From Musa acuminata AAA Group (lineage: Eukaryota; Streptophyta; Magnoliopsida; Zingiberales; Musaceae): a DNA stretch of 64,000 nt. The notes under the pieces are model-generated. The model had not been told where the DNA came from. It saw nothing but the letters and a program-made list of their open reading frames with translations, and ran no database searches. The translations under genes were made by a program, and so were the position numbers. Positions within the stretch are counted from its first letter, which is position 1. Each line of letters opens with the position of its first letter. The stretch is taken from NCBI RefSeq assembly GCF_036884655.1, contig NC_088356.1, positions 18,801,501 through 18,865,500 on the forward strand. Direction: 5' to 3'. Below, one piece after another: positions 44,397-55,615 of this stretch.

Positions 44397-45502
44397 ATGG
44401 GTTCTAGAAGATCCTCTAGGGTCAAAGGGAAGAGGAGATTAGAAAAAACTATGATTCTACACTTTTTGATTCATATCAACATGCCCTAAAATTTGCATCC
44501 ATAGAATCTAGACATATTCATAAGGGAAAATATGTTGATTTAGATGAACTAAGTGATTTAGAACATATTCAATGGTTTGTAAATCTAGACCTTCTCCCAA
44601 TCCTACAAATAAGTGAACCTATCTACCCTAGACTTGTTAGGTTGTTTTACAACAATCAACATGTACATGAAGAAGAAAGGGTATCAACCTATATTTTAGG
44701 ATAACATATATCCATTATGGATAGATCTATTTGCGACATCATAGGCAACTCGGTGAAAGAATGATGTTATATTAGAGGACAATGGGATGATGAAACAATT
44801 GGGACCACTTATATTGATGCCTTAGGAACAATTTTTGGCAATCTCAGTTTAATGATACATCCAAAAAGTTGTGAGCATTTACTACCATTAAGCACCAAAA
44901 TACTTCATCACATCCTAATTAGTATCATTCTCCTGAAACAATATCATCATAACGAAGTAAGCCAAAATGAACTAGGAACCATGTATTGGATCATGAAGGG
45001 ATATAACAATTGCTTTGGTTACCTTATCCAACAAAATATGATAGAAATATCTAAAAATGACTTGATGCTTCCATATGATGGCATAATCACTAGAATACTC
45101 CATGCCTACGATATTGCAGTTCCACCCGACGAAGAAGTTATAAAGCTAGATAGATTTAGTATCATAAATAAAAATCTACTTCGACGGATAAGATGTATAT
45201 TTAGAAATGGTATGTGGGTTAGAATGCCTAGAAGAACTGATCCCCCTTAACCTGAACCAGAACCGGAAACACCAATCTTTAGGGGTAATCTATCTCCTCT
45301 AACTGGTCCCTTTGAGGAATCACATCCAGTAGAGCAAGCACCTCCATCATCTATCGAATACATAGGGATTCAGATGGATCGCTATGAACAAAGACAAGAT
45401 CAACTTGAACAACGCTAAGATCAAATCCTATCTTAGCTGTAGCAGATTCACCGACAGTTTGACACATTATTTAGACATTTCAACTTTCCACCACCTGAAT
45501 GA
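44397..45502 (+). pseudogene. S5 accessory ORF between pol and the 3' LTR (plant transposon protein-like)
   Basis: From ATG 44397 a reading of about 368 codons can be followed with one frameshift in an A run near 44445 and in-frame stops at 44702, 44762, 45248, 45416, 45434 and 45440, ending at TGA 45500. Visible parts are a basic start (MGSRRSSRVKGKRRLE), an acidic stretch, EPIYPRLVRLFYNN, a long alpha-rich middle, a proline-rich linker (PEPEPE) and a glutamine-rich coiled-coil end (QRQDQLEQR) closing with FNFPPPE. The middle resembles the putative plant transposon protein domain from memory. Its position is that of the envelope-like ORF of some Sireviruses, but I see no signal peptide or membrane segment. 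S2 lacks it. Confidence 0.7.
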
Positions 45503-47020
45503 GCATATGTATGTATTTAAGAAAAGTGGACACAATTCCTCCTTGTCATGTTGTAATTCTATGTTGTTGTAAACCTTTTATGCTACTTACTTTGATGATC
45601 GCAATGCCACTTTCTTTGATGATCGCAAGTTCTTGATATGTTTAACTATTGGTATCTATGACTTTATGCATTATTTGGTGAGCATTTGCGGAGTTAGGAA
45701 TATTAATGTGTTTGAATGCATGAATTTATTAAATTTCGTTTTCGGACTTTCTTGATTCTTTGATCACTTAAATTCGGTGTTGAAAATTTTATGATACAAA
45801 TTTTATATGATGATAAGATTGTGTGCTTCAATAACATGTTTACTTTGATGTTGGAAATTTTGTGCCTTGATGCTAAAAGTTTCCATAATGATGAGCATGT
45901 TATACTTTCATGATTGTGATTTGAGAAGTTTTAATCATACATCGGATTCCTAATCTTTGAGCACTACAAAGCACTGATGATTTTACCTTCATGATTGTAA
46001 TTGAAAAGCTATAACAAAACATTATCTGAATGCATGATTTTGTTGTATTTCTCTTCTGGATTTAATGTATTTCTTGAATGGAGCTTTCATGAGCCTATGC
46101 CATATCAAATTTATTTTATATCCATGCTTCATCACTTAAATGATTTTTGATACATGGAATTAATTGACAAATTCATCTCTCATGGACTTATCTTTTATAA
46201 ATTTTTATTGAGAAATGGATTTGACGTAATCATTCTTTCACATGAATTCCTTCTTGATGAAGGAAGACTTTTTTTAGATGAACACTTGTACGGATTTAAT
46301 TTCACATATATATCTTGATCCTTGTGAAAAATGAAGCATGATTTTATCATTTTGAATGAAAAATGAAATGAAACTATCTTATCATTTTTAACTTCATTCA
46401 AAGTTGGTTTTCAATGGCTTTTCCTCCTTACTTTCCTCCTTAATGCAAAGTTTTGATGATAAAGAAAATGGAAGAAGTAATAAAAGCTATCTCCTTAATG
46501 TTGAGAACTTTTGAATGATACCATGTCATGAATGCTTGAAATATGATTGGTATGATTTTGTAACATAATTTTTTTTTTTACCACACTTGCATTTATTGTT
46601 GAATCGTTCTCCTTTTTGTTGATGATAAAGGGGGAGAAATATGTGGTAAATTAATGATAAATATATGTAATTTTACACTTGAAATGTTTGCATTATGATA
46701 AGATATCTAGAGCTTAATTTGAAATATTATAAATTGATATCTTGTCATAGAATGAATTGCTATGATTGTTATCCTTCATATTTGAAATATAAGACTTGAA
46801 AATGGATGTCATGCCTTGACATCATTTTCAGAAAGTTACATCATGATAGGAATCATGATAGGTGTATTGATAAGTTTAAATGAACTCAACTTATCAATAT
46901 ATCTCTTGAATTCAAAGACTTTGAATTCAAGAATGACTTTTCTCAAGTATGGCATATAGATAGGGGGAGTTAAGGTTAACTCCGTCATCAATTGATTGTC
47001 ATCATCAAAAAGGGGGAGAT
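45503..47020 (+). other. S5 3' noncoding region
   Basis: There is no gene here: AT-rich sequence with one internal polypurine-like motif (TTGATGATAAAGGGGGAGAAA, about 46617) and the final tract AAAAAGGGGGAGA at 47007-47019. Confidence 0.78.
46865..46984 (+). promoter_or_regulatory. S5 three-hairpin cluster
   Basis: TATTGATAAGTT pairs with AACTTATCAATA (46865-46899, 12 pairs). CTTGAATTCAAA pairs with TTTGAATTCAAG (46905-46931, 12 pairs). GGAGTTAA pairs with TTAACTCC (46967-46984). Compared with S2, changed bases on one arm are matched on the other. Confidence 0.85.
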
Positions 47021-48532
47021 TGTTGAATCTCGGATTTTGATGATGAAGTCAATTGTCATTTGTTTATCTAATCTATATGTTGAGAAAAGTATATAGGATT
47101 AACTATAATGGCAGTAAGACATACAGCAAGTGTTATGCCGGAGTCAAGATCAAGATCACGTTGGGAGTTCGAGAGTTCGTCGGAAGTCTAGACGTTCATC
47201 GAAAGTTCTGCAGGAACCATCCGAGAAGTCCAAGAGCTTACCATAGAAGCTCGTCGGAAATCACCAAGAAGATCATCGCGAAGTCTAGGAGCTTGTCGGG
47301 AGTCCACCGGAGCATCGTCGAGGGTTTGTCGGATGTTCGCCGGAAGTTCACCGGAAGCTCGCCGGAAGAAGCGATTGACACATCAGAACACAGAATTATA
47401 GTAATTAATTCGTAATTGTCGTAGCTAGAGTATAGATTAAGTTAGGGTTGGGAGGTAATCCCACTAACTTAATTAGGGGCCAATTGGGCCCTTAACCAAC
47501 CCAAATTAGGCCGAATGGAACAGCCCATTCAGACCCAGAATTTCTGGCCGGTGGTGGCACCGTCGAGGAGACTCGGTCTCCCAGGATTTCTGGGTGATAG
47601 TACCGCCCCTATTAGGCAGTGGTACCATCGGCAGTTATTGCTGCCAACGGTGGTACTGCCCCTATCAAGCGGTGGTACCGCTTGAGCTTGGTCTTCGACC
47701 GCTATCAGGCGATAGTACCGCCCAGATTGAGTAGTAGTACCGCTCAATATCCGATGACAGGCAGTAGTACCGCCCAGTAATAGCGGTGATACCGCCAGGA
47801 CCTCGAAAATCTAGGAATGGACACTTTTATGCTCCATTTTTTAACTCATTAGGGTCTATAAATACCCCACCCTTTCCTGCATGAAAGGGCACCGAAATCT
47901 TGACATTATCTTAAGCCTTTGAGGCCTTAAAGTATTGTAAAAGCTAGAGTTCTCCTCCTTCTTTCTTTCTAAGTGTTGAGATCATCCAAGAGAGGAGTGA
48001 AAACTTGTAAGGGTTGTCTCCTAAGCCCGTCAAAAGGAGAAAAGCTGTAAAAGAGTGGTTGGCCTTCGCTTATTGAAGGAAGGCCTCTAGTGGATGCTAG
48101 TGACCTCGTCGAAGGAGGAAGCCGATAGTGGATGTAGGTCACGTTGACTGAACCACTCTAAAATCTCGGTTTGCATTTACTTTGAGCATCTTTCCTTTAT
48201 AGCAAACTGCCTCTCCTCCTTACTGTGCTTTAAATATGTCTATATTCACTTTGACGTAAAACATCTTCCGAGATTGGCTTTCTACGAAGACTTTACGAAA
48301 TCTACATTTTTTCATTTATGTGATTTACATTGCTGTAAATCACTTTGTCTTCTCTTGCATTTTCACTTAAGACTTCAAGCTCAAATTTCTTCTGAAACGA
48401 ATTGAGTTGAGATCATTCTCGTTAAATTGGCTTTAATCAAAATAAAGTTTTTTTAAATAGCGAAAGTTTTCCACTGCACTAATTCAACCCCCCCCCCCCC
48501 CCCCCTCTCTTAGTGCGCTCTTGATCCTAACA
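47021..48532 (+). repeat. S5 3' LTR (subfamily 1)
   Basis: It starts TGTTGAATCTCGG and ends TTGATCCTAACA, 1512 bp. The palindrome array at 47553-47800 has drifted to GGTGGTACCGCC forms. The TATA box is at about 47857, and a C tract of about 18 lies near 48488. CTATT (48533) is the presumed duplication in S6. Confidence 0.92.
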
Positions 48533-49003
48533 CTATTGGCAAGGATCATGTTCAAGAACTTGCTACCAACATCTTCTTTGAGTAGCAACTTTTCCTTCTC
48601 AGGTATCTTTAAGTATTGACACTTAGTGCATGGAGGTAATGAAGGATTATCATGCTTAAGTTTTTCAAATTCATTATTTAAAAGGGCATGCTCCTTTTTC
48701 AAACATTTAAATTTTTTGCTCATTATTCTACATTCATCGAACAAATTATGAAAAGCACTTAAAAGCTCATTGAAATATAAATTTGCATCTAATGAACTAC
48801 TTACCTCTTCTCCGATAGCCATTAGTGCATAGTTGTCGATTGTCTTGTTGCTTTATTCTTCGTCTTCAGAATTGCTGGAATCATCTCACATTGCTTTGAG
48901 GGCCTTCTTCTTATTTGGTTGTTTCTTCTTCACTTGGGGACATTCACTTTTGAAATGTCCCGGTTTCTTGCATTCATAACATAAAGTTGTTCTTTCTTCC
49001 TAA
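48533..49003 (-). pseudogene. gag: S6 gag C-terminal part, fused behind pol
   Basis: On the minus strand this encodes the gag zinc-knuckle region (starting at a degenerate CYECKKPGHF near 48990) and the following acidic and coiled-coil part (ALMAIGEEVSSSLDANLYFN, LFDECRIMSKKFKCLKKEH). It stops where S5 is inserted. A TGA replaces the TGG of KATWDD. It lies downstream of pol, the reverse of normal order. Confidence 0.82.
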
Positions 49004-51739
49004 TTCTCTTCTAATGAAATCAAATTGTCCTTCGCTTAGAGGTTTTGTAAAAATATCAGCTAGTTGATGCTTAGTATCAATGAACTCTATGATTACATCA
49101 TGATTAGTGACATGATCTCATATGAAGTGATGTATAATATCAATATATTTTGTTCTTGAGTGTTGAATAGGATTCTTTGTTAAACATATTGCACTTATGT
49201 TATCACATTTAATGGGAATGTTTTTAAGATGGACTATATAATCTTCTAAGGTGTTTTTCATCCATACAACCTGTGCACAGCATGCACTAGCTGCAATATA
49301 CTCAGCTTCGGTTGTTGATAGTGCAATCGAGTTTTGTTTCTTAGATAACTAGGAAAGAAGGGAATGTCCCAAAAATTGACATGATCCTGATGTGCTTTTT
49401 CTATCTAATATACACCCAGCAAAATTCGCATCAGCATATGCAATTAACTCAAAATTCTTGGATTTTGGATACCATAATCCTATATTTGTGGTACCTTTAA
49501 GATATCTAAGTATTCTTTTAACCACTTTAAAATGAGATATCTTATGGTTCGATTGAAACCTAGCATAAAGTCCTACACTGAACATGATATCTGGTCTAGT
49601 TGCAGTGAGGTAAAGTAAACTTCCTATCATACCCCTATAAGTTTTTTGATCGAAGCTTTCTCAACTTTCATCAACTTCTAACTTAGTGGAGGTGGTCATA
49701 GGAGTGTTAATAGCTTTTGAGATATTCATATTAAATCTTTTTAGCAAATCTAATGCATATTTAGTTTGACTAATAAAGATGCCATTGCTTAGTTGCTTAA
49801 TTTGTAAGCCTAAGAAAAAGGTTAATTCTCTCATCAAACTCATTTCAAATTCGAGACTCATGGTTTCAGCAAAAGATTCACAAAGAGATTCATTCGTAGA
49901 ATCGAAGATAATATCATCAACATAAATCTGAATAATGAGAAAAATTATTTTCAAAATTTTTGATAAACAATGTGGTATCGACCTTACCTTTTGTGAAATT
50001 ATTTTCAATAAGAAAAGTACTTAATCTATCATACCAAGCCCTTGGGGCTTGTTTTAAACCATAGAGAGCTTTGGTTAATTTAAATATATGATTAGGGAGG
50101 CTTTTATTTTCAAATCCGGGAGGTTATTCAATATAAACTTCTTCAAAAATAAAGCCATTAAGAAAAGTGCTTTTAATAACAATTTGAAACAACTTAAAAT
50201 TGTTATTACTAGCATAGGCAAGGAACATCTTTATGGCTTCTAATCTAGCCACAAGAGCGAAGGTTTCTTCGTAATCGATACCTTCTTCTTGGTTGAAACC
50301 TTTCGCCACTAATCTAGCCTTGTTTCTAACCATGATACCAGATTCATCTTGTTTGTTTCTAAAGACCCATTTAGTACCAATAACTAAATGGTCATTTGGC
50401 CTAGGAACAAGCTTCCACACCTCATTTCTCTCAAATTGATTTAACTCATCTTGCATTGCGATAATCCATGAATCATCTTTCATGGCTTCGTCAATACATT
50501 TAGGTTCAATTTGGGAGAGAAAAGCGGCGTTGGCACAGAAATTTTTAAGAGAAGAACGTGTTTGAACCCCCTTAAATGTATCTCCTAGGATTAGCTCCTT
50601 AGGATGAGCATCTACATACTTCCAATCCTTAGGTAAGGGTGTTTCGGAAGTGGATGCATCCAAGTTGCTACTTGGAGAAGGGGTTTCATTTAAATTCAAA
50701 GAATTAAAATTAACATCATCATCAAAATCATTTTCTTTGATTTCAGAAGTCTCATTGAAAACAACATGAATGGATTCTTCTATAATTAAAGTTCTTTTAT
50801 TGAAGATACGAAAAGCTTTAGAAACCGAAGAATAACAAAGAAAAATTCCTTCATCGGATATAGCATCAAATTTTCCTAAGGCATCATTTTCATTTAAGAT
50901 AAAATACTTACACCCAAAAAATTTAAAATATGAAACATTGGGTTTTTTATTTTTCCACAACTCATAGGGAGTTTTGGTGAGTAAGGGTCTTACTATAACT
51001 CTATTCAAAATATAGCATGTAGTGTTTACGGCTTCGGCCCAAAAGTATTTGGGTAGGCTATGTTCATTTAACATGGTTCTTGCCATTTCTTGTAAATTTC
51101 TATTCTTTCTTTCTACTACTCCATTTTATTGAGGATTTCTTGGAGTAGAGAAGTTGTGGTTGCATCCATTAGATTCACAAAATTCTTGAAAATCACGGTT
51201 TTGAAATTCTCCACCGTGATCACTTCGAATTGATGAAATCATAAAACCCTTTTCATTTTGAACAAGTTTACAAAACTTGGTGAAATATTTAAAGAATTTA
51301 TTTTTGTGTTTCAAGAAGTAAGTCTATGTGTATCTACTATAGTCATCTACAATGACAAAGGCGTATTTGCTACCTCCTAGGCTTGATGTAGAGATTGGTC
51401 CGACCAAATCCATATGGATCAATTGTAAGGGCCTAGAGGTGCTTATTTGATTCTTAGATTTGAAACTACTCTTAGTTTGTTTTCCTAATTGACAAGCATC
51501 ACACACATTATCTTTGATGAACTCGATATGAGGAATTCCTCGTACAAGTTCCTTGGATGATATTTGAGTGATTAGTTTTATGCTAGCATGACCTAATCTC
51601 CTATGCCAAAGCCAAGTATCCTCATTCAAAACCGAGAAACATATTTTATTGCAAAGATCATTGATGTCAATGGTGTATATGTTATTCTGTTTTAATGAAA
51701 TCATAGATGTGTTTTGGTGTGGTTTTTCAATGATGCAAG
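49004..51739 (-). pseudogene. pol: S6 pol: GAG-pre-integrase, integrase, RT and RNase H
   Basis: The minus strand carries, from right to left, LWHRRLGHASIKL, the integrase core (MDLVGPIS, SDHGGEF), the integrase tail (VQTRSS), RT with YVDDIIF (49913-49924) and RNase H with YADANFAGC and DRKSTSGSCQFLG. Several stops and frameshifts separate the open pieces (51704-51324, 51086-50124, 50008-49661, 49630-49349). The end IRRELG is joined to gag instead of a 3' noncoding region. The right end is cut by S7 (duplication GCAAG, 51735-51739). Confidence 0.9.
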
Positions 51740-52983
51740 TGTTGAATCTCGGATTTTGATGATAAAATCAATTGATGGGTTAATTGATCTAATCCATATT
51801 ATTGAGTTAAGTGTGTAGGATTAACTACGATAACCAGAAAACATAAAGCAAGAATACCAGAGTCAAGTTCGATGGACGTTTAAGAGACCGAAGAATCATC
51901 GGAGATGCTGTCGGAACCAACCGAGAAGAAATCAGGAACCTGTCAAAATTTTTGGAAGTTCACCGAAGAGATTGTCGGAGGTTCGCGGAGATCACCGAGA
52001 AGGCTTGGCTACTCGTTAAAGTCATCACAAGATCGAGAGCTTGATGGGAGTTCGGCGGAAGAAGTTCGTCGGAAAGCTCGCTGGAACAAGACTCGACGTT
52101 CGCAGTTGAAAACTTGCTTAGGATGTTTTTAGTTATGTAGTTCATATGTAATTAGGATTAGGATTAAGAGATAATCCTATATCCTGGTTACGGGCCAACT
52201 GGGCCCAAAATTAGACTTGGTTTGGGCTGAAATTAAAGCCCAACCTGTGAACCGAAGGGTTTGGCGGTGGCACCGCCTGGTTGGGCAATGGCAACGCCCA
52301 GCACCCGAGAGCCAAGCGGTGGCACCGCTTGGCTGGGCGGTGGCACCGCCAGTCCACTGTCAGTGTTAGACACTGATAGGCGGTGGCATCGCCACTGACA
52401 GGCGGTGGCACTGCCAACATCGAGAACCAAAAAGAATTCAAATTTCGGAGCCCAAATTTGAATCCTCTTGAGGCCTATAAATACCCCTTAAATCTTAGCT
52501 GAGATTACAACTTTTTGAGAAGCAATTGATTGAGAGAAAGGTCTTAGAAAAGTCTTAGTAAGTCTTGTTTTCAATTTGCTAGTGTTCACCTCCTTCTTTC
52601 TTGCTGAAAATCTGTAAGAGAGTGAACTACTTGTAAAAAGTTGTAAGAGGGGTATTTGCCCTTCCCTTTCAAGAGATTTGCTAGTGGAAGGTGGGAGCCT
52701 CATCGAAGAGGGCCTCGCAAGTGGATGTAGGTCATTTGACCGAACCACTTTAAAATCGGCGTGATCTTTGGTTTGCATTTCATTATTGCTATTTACATTA
52801 CTACAAACCTTTTTATATGCTTTATTTCCTCATTACCTTTGCTGCACCACTTTACAAATATGCTTTCAAATTAAGCACTTCCGAGTTCGATTTTTATCGT
52901 ACGAAAGATTTGTTAAAACCGATGTTTTAATCCGCTGCACTAATTCACCCCCCCCCCCTCTTAGTGCCGCTCCGATCCTAACA
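51740..52983 (+). repeat. S7 5' LTR (subfamily 2)
   Basis: It starts TGTTGAATCTCGG and ends CCGATCCTAACA, 1244 bp. The palindrome array is at 52262-52412, the TATA box at 52476 and a C tract near 52948. Confidence 0.93.
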
Positions 52984-52985
52984 AT

Positions 52986-52997
52986 TGGTATCAGAGC
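52986..52997 (+). promoter_or_regulatory. S7 primer-binding site
   Basis: TGGTATCAGAGC, two bases after the LTR. Confidence 0.9.
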
Positions 52998-53035
52998 TAG
53001 GCTCACTCTCATATTTGGTTTGATACCCAAGAGAG

Positions 53036-54609
53036 ATGGCTTACTCCGGCATACATGAGGGTCATTCCATCACACGCCCACCCATGTTTAATGGGTCGGA
53101 TTACACTTATTGGAAGACTCGTATGAGGATCTTCCTCATTTCCATGGATTTTGAGCTTTGGACTATTGTTGAAAACGGATTTCAAAAATCTTCTCTTCCG
53201 ATGAGCGAATGGAATGAATCGGAGAAGAAGGTTTTTGCTTTAAACACAAAGGTTATGAATGCCTTGTTTTGTGCACTAGACAAAAATGAATTTAATCGTG
53301 TTTCAATTTGTGATTCGGCTTTTGATATTTAGAGAACTCTTAAGGTCACTCATGAAGGCACTAGCCAAGTGAAAGAGTCCAAAATCAATATCCTTGTGCA
53401 CTCTTACAAACTTTTCCGAATGAAACCAAGTGAGTCCATCGGAGACATGTACACCCGGTTCACGGATGTCATCAATGGACTCAAAGCTTTTGGTAAAGAT
53501 TTTACTAACTTTGAACTAGTAACTAAAATCTTAAGATCCCTCCCTAAAAGTTAGGATCCAAAAGTTACAACCATTCAAGAGGCCAAAGACCTTAAAACAT
53601 TCCCTCTTGAAGGACTTATTGGGTCTCTAATGACCTACGAAATGACATGTCAAGCTCATGATGAGCTCGAGAACCCCCTTCCAAAGAACAGGAAGGACAT
53701 GGCACTCACATCACAAGAAGATCACTTGAAAGGAACATCAAGTGATGAGGACAGTGACAATAATATTGTACTTTTGACTCAAAAATTTTAAAAATATTTA
53801 AGAAAGAACAAATAAAAAAATAATAATTTGAACACAAGAAGGACCAAGTGATTTGCTATGAGTGCAAAAAACCGGGACACTACAAGAACGATTGTCCTCA
53901 AGCCAAAAAGAGAACATCAAAGAAGAAGGCGCTCAAGGCAATGTGAGATGATTCAAGCGCGTCCGAAGAAGAGGAGTCCAACACCGAGCAAGTTGCTCAT
54001 TACACCCTAATAGCCATCGGAGAAGAGGTAACGGATTTAATTGATGCAGATTTACCTTATCATGAATTATTAAATGCCTTCCATGAGTTATTTGATGAAT
54101 GTAGGACAATTAATAGAAAATACAAATTTCTAAAAAAGGAGTATGATAGTCTCACTTGTAATGTCGATAAATTAAAGACTGAATATCATGATAGTTTAGT
54201 TCCATGTATAAAATGTCATGATCTAGAAACTCTCCAAAAGGAGAACTTGCTACTTAAGGACACCTTGAAGAAATTCGAGGTTGGTAGCAAGTCTTTGAAC
54301 ATGATCCTTACAAATAAGGGTCACGTTCCTAAAAGAAGTAGAATCGGATTTGTGAGAAGTCCTCACCAAAATCCAACCACCTTCATTAAAGGCCCTATCT
54401 TACATGTTCGGCACCAAAGCAATTGCAACTTTTGTTGCAAATATGTACATAAAACTTATAAATGTCCATTCAAGAAAATTAGTCCGAACAAACTAATTTG
54501 GGTTCCTAAAGGAACCATGATCAATTCTATGCAATATGATGAACAAGTTAAACCAGTTTTTAAGGCACCCAAAAGAAAATGGGTACCTAAAAATAATCCC
54601 TTCTTGTAG
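53036..54609 (+). pseudogene. gag: S7 gag, ending at the conserved amber codon
   Basis: ATG 53036 starts MAYSGIHEGHSITRPP. Stops at 53330 and 53552 (both TAG for TGG) and a damaged region around 53780-53840 break the frame. The zinc knuckle (CYECKKPGHYKNDC) is at 53854-53895. The last open part ends at TAG 54607, the same place as TAG 17412 in S2, and the protease follows in the same frame. Confidence 0.9.
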
Positions 54610-55615
54610 AAACATACACTATCACAAGCTAGGAGCAAGAGATGGTATCTAGATAGTGGATGCTCAAGACATATGACTAGAGATCCATCTCATTTCTCTA
54701 TGCTCACTGGCAAAGAAGAAGGGTACGTCACCTTTGGAGACAACAACCAAGGCAAAATCATTGGCAAGGGAACCATAGGTAACAAATTAAAATTTTCTAT
54801 TGATGATGTCTTACTAGTCGATGGATTGAAATATAATCTCTTCAGTGTTAGTCAATTATGAGATAAAGGTTATATCGTTAGATTTGAATCAAATGTGTGT
54901 ATTATTGAAAAACCAAACCATAACATAACTATGATTGCATTAAAACAAAATAATGTCTACACCATCAACCTTGATGAACTAAGTAATGAAATGTGCTTCT
55001 CCGCTTTAAATGATGATGCTTGGCTTTGGCATAGGAGACTAGGCCATGCAAGCATGAAACTAATATCTAAGATCTCATCTAGAGAATTAGTGCGAGGAAT
55101 TCCAAATATAAAGTTTATTAAGGACAAAGTATGCGATGCATGTCAACTAGGTAAACAAATAAAAACTAGTTTCAAACCAAAAACTCAAATTAGCACCACA
55201 AGACCATTACAATTGATTCATTTGGACTTATTTGGACCAATTGACACGACAAGTCTAGGAGGAAGCAAATATGCGTTTGTAATTGTGGATGACTATACTA
55301 GATACACTTGGACCTATTTTTTAGCTCACAAAAGTGATTGTTTCAAGTGTTTCTCTAAATTTTGTAAACTCACTCAAAACGAAAAAGGTTTCATGATTTC
55401 ATCAATTCGGAGTGATCACGGTGGCGAATTTCAAAACCGTGACTTTCAAAATTTTTGTGAAGTTAATTGATACAATCACAACTTCTCCACTCCGAGGAAT
55501 CCCCAACAAAATGGAGTAGTTGAAAGAAAAAATAGAAACCTACAAGAAATGACAAGAACGATGTTAAATGAACATAGTTTACTTTTGGGCCAAAGCCGTA
55601 AATACGGCTTGCTAC
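54610..55615 (+). pseudogene. pol: S7 pol: protease, GAG-pre-integrase and part of integrase
   Basis: The protease has WYLDSG (DSG at 54652-54660) and RHMTRD. A stop at 54859 (TGA) precedes a long open part with LWHRRLGHASMKL, CDACQLGKQ, HLDLFGPID and SDHGGEF. TGA at 55468 fits a mutated GGA. The sequence ends at GCTAC (55611-55615), the duplication of S8, within the integrase catalytic region. Confidence 0.9.

Noticed and set aside
44397..45502. Accessory ORF considered as a viral-type envelope gene
   Set aside because: No signal peptide, hydrophobic segment or glycoprotein pattern is visible; only its position matches.
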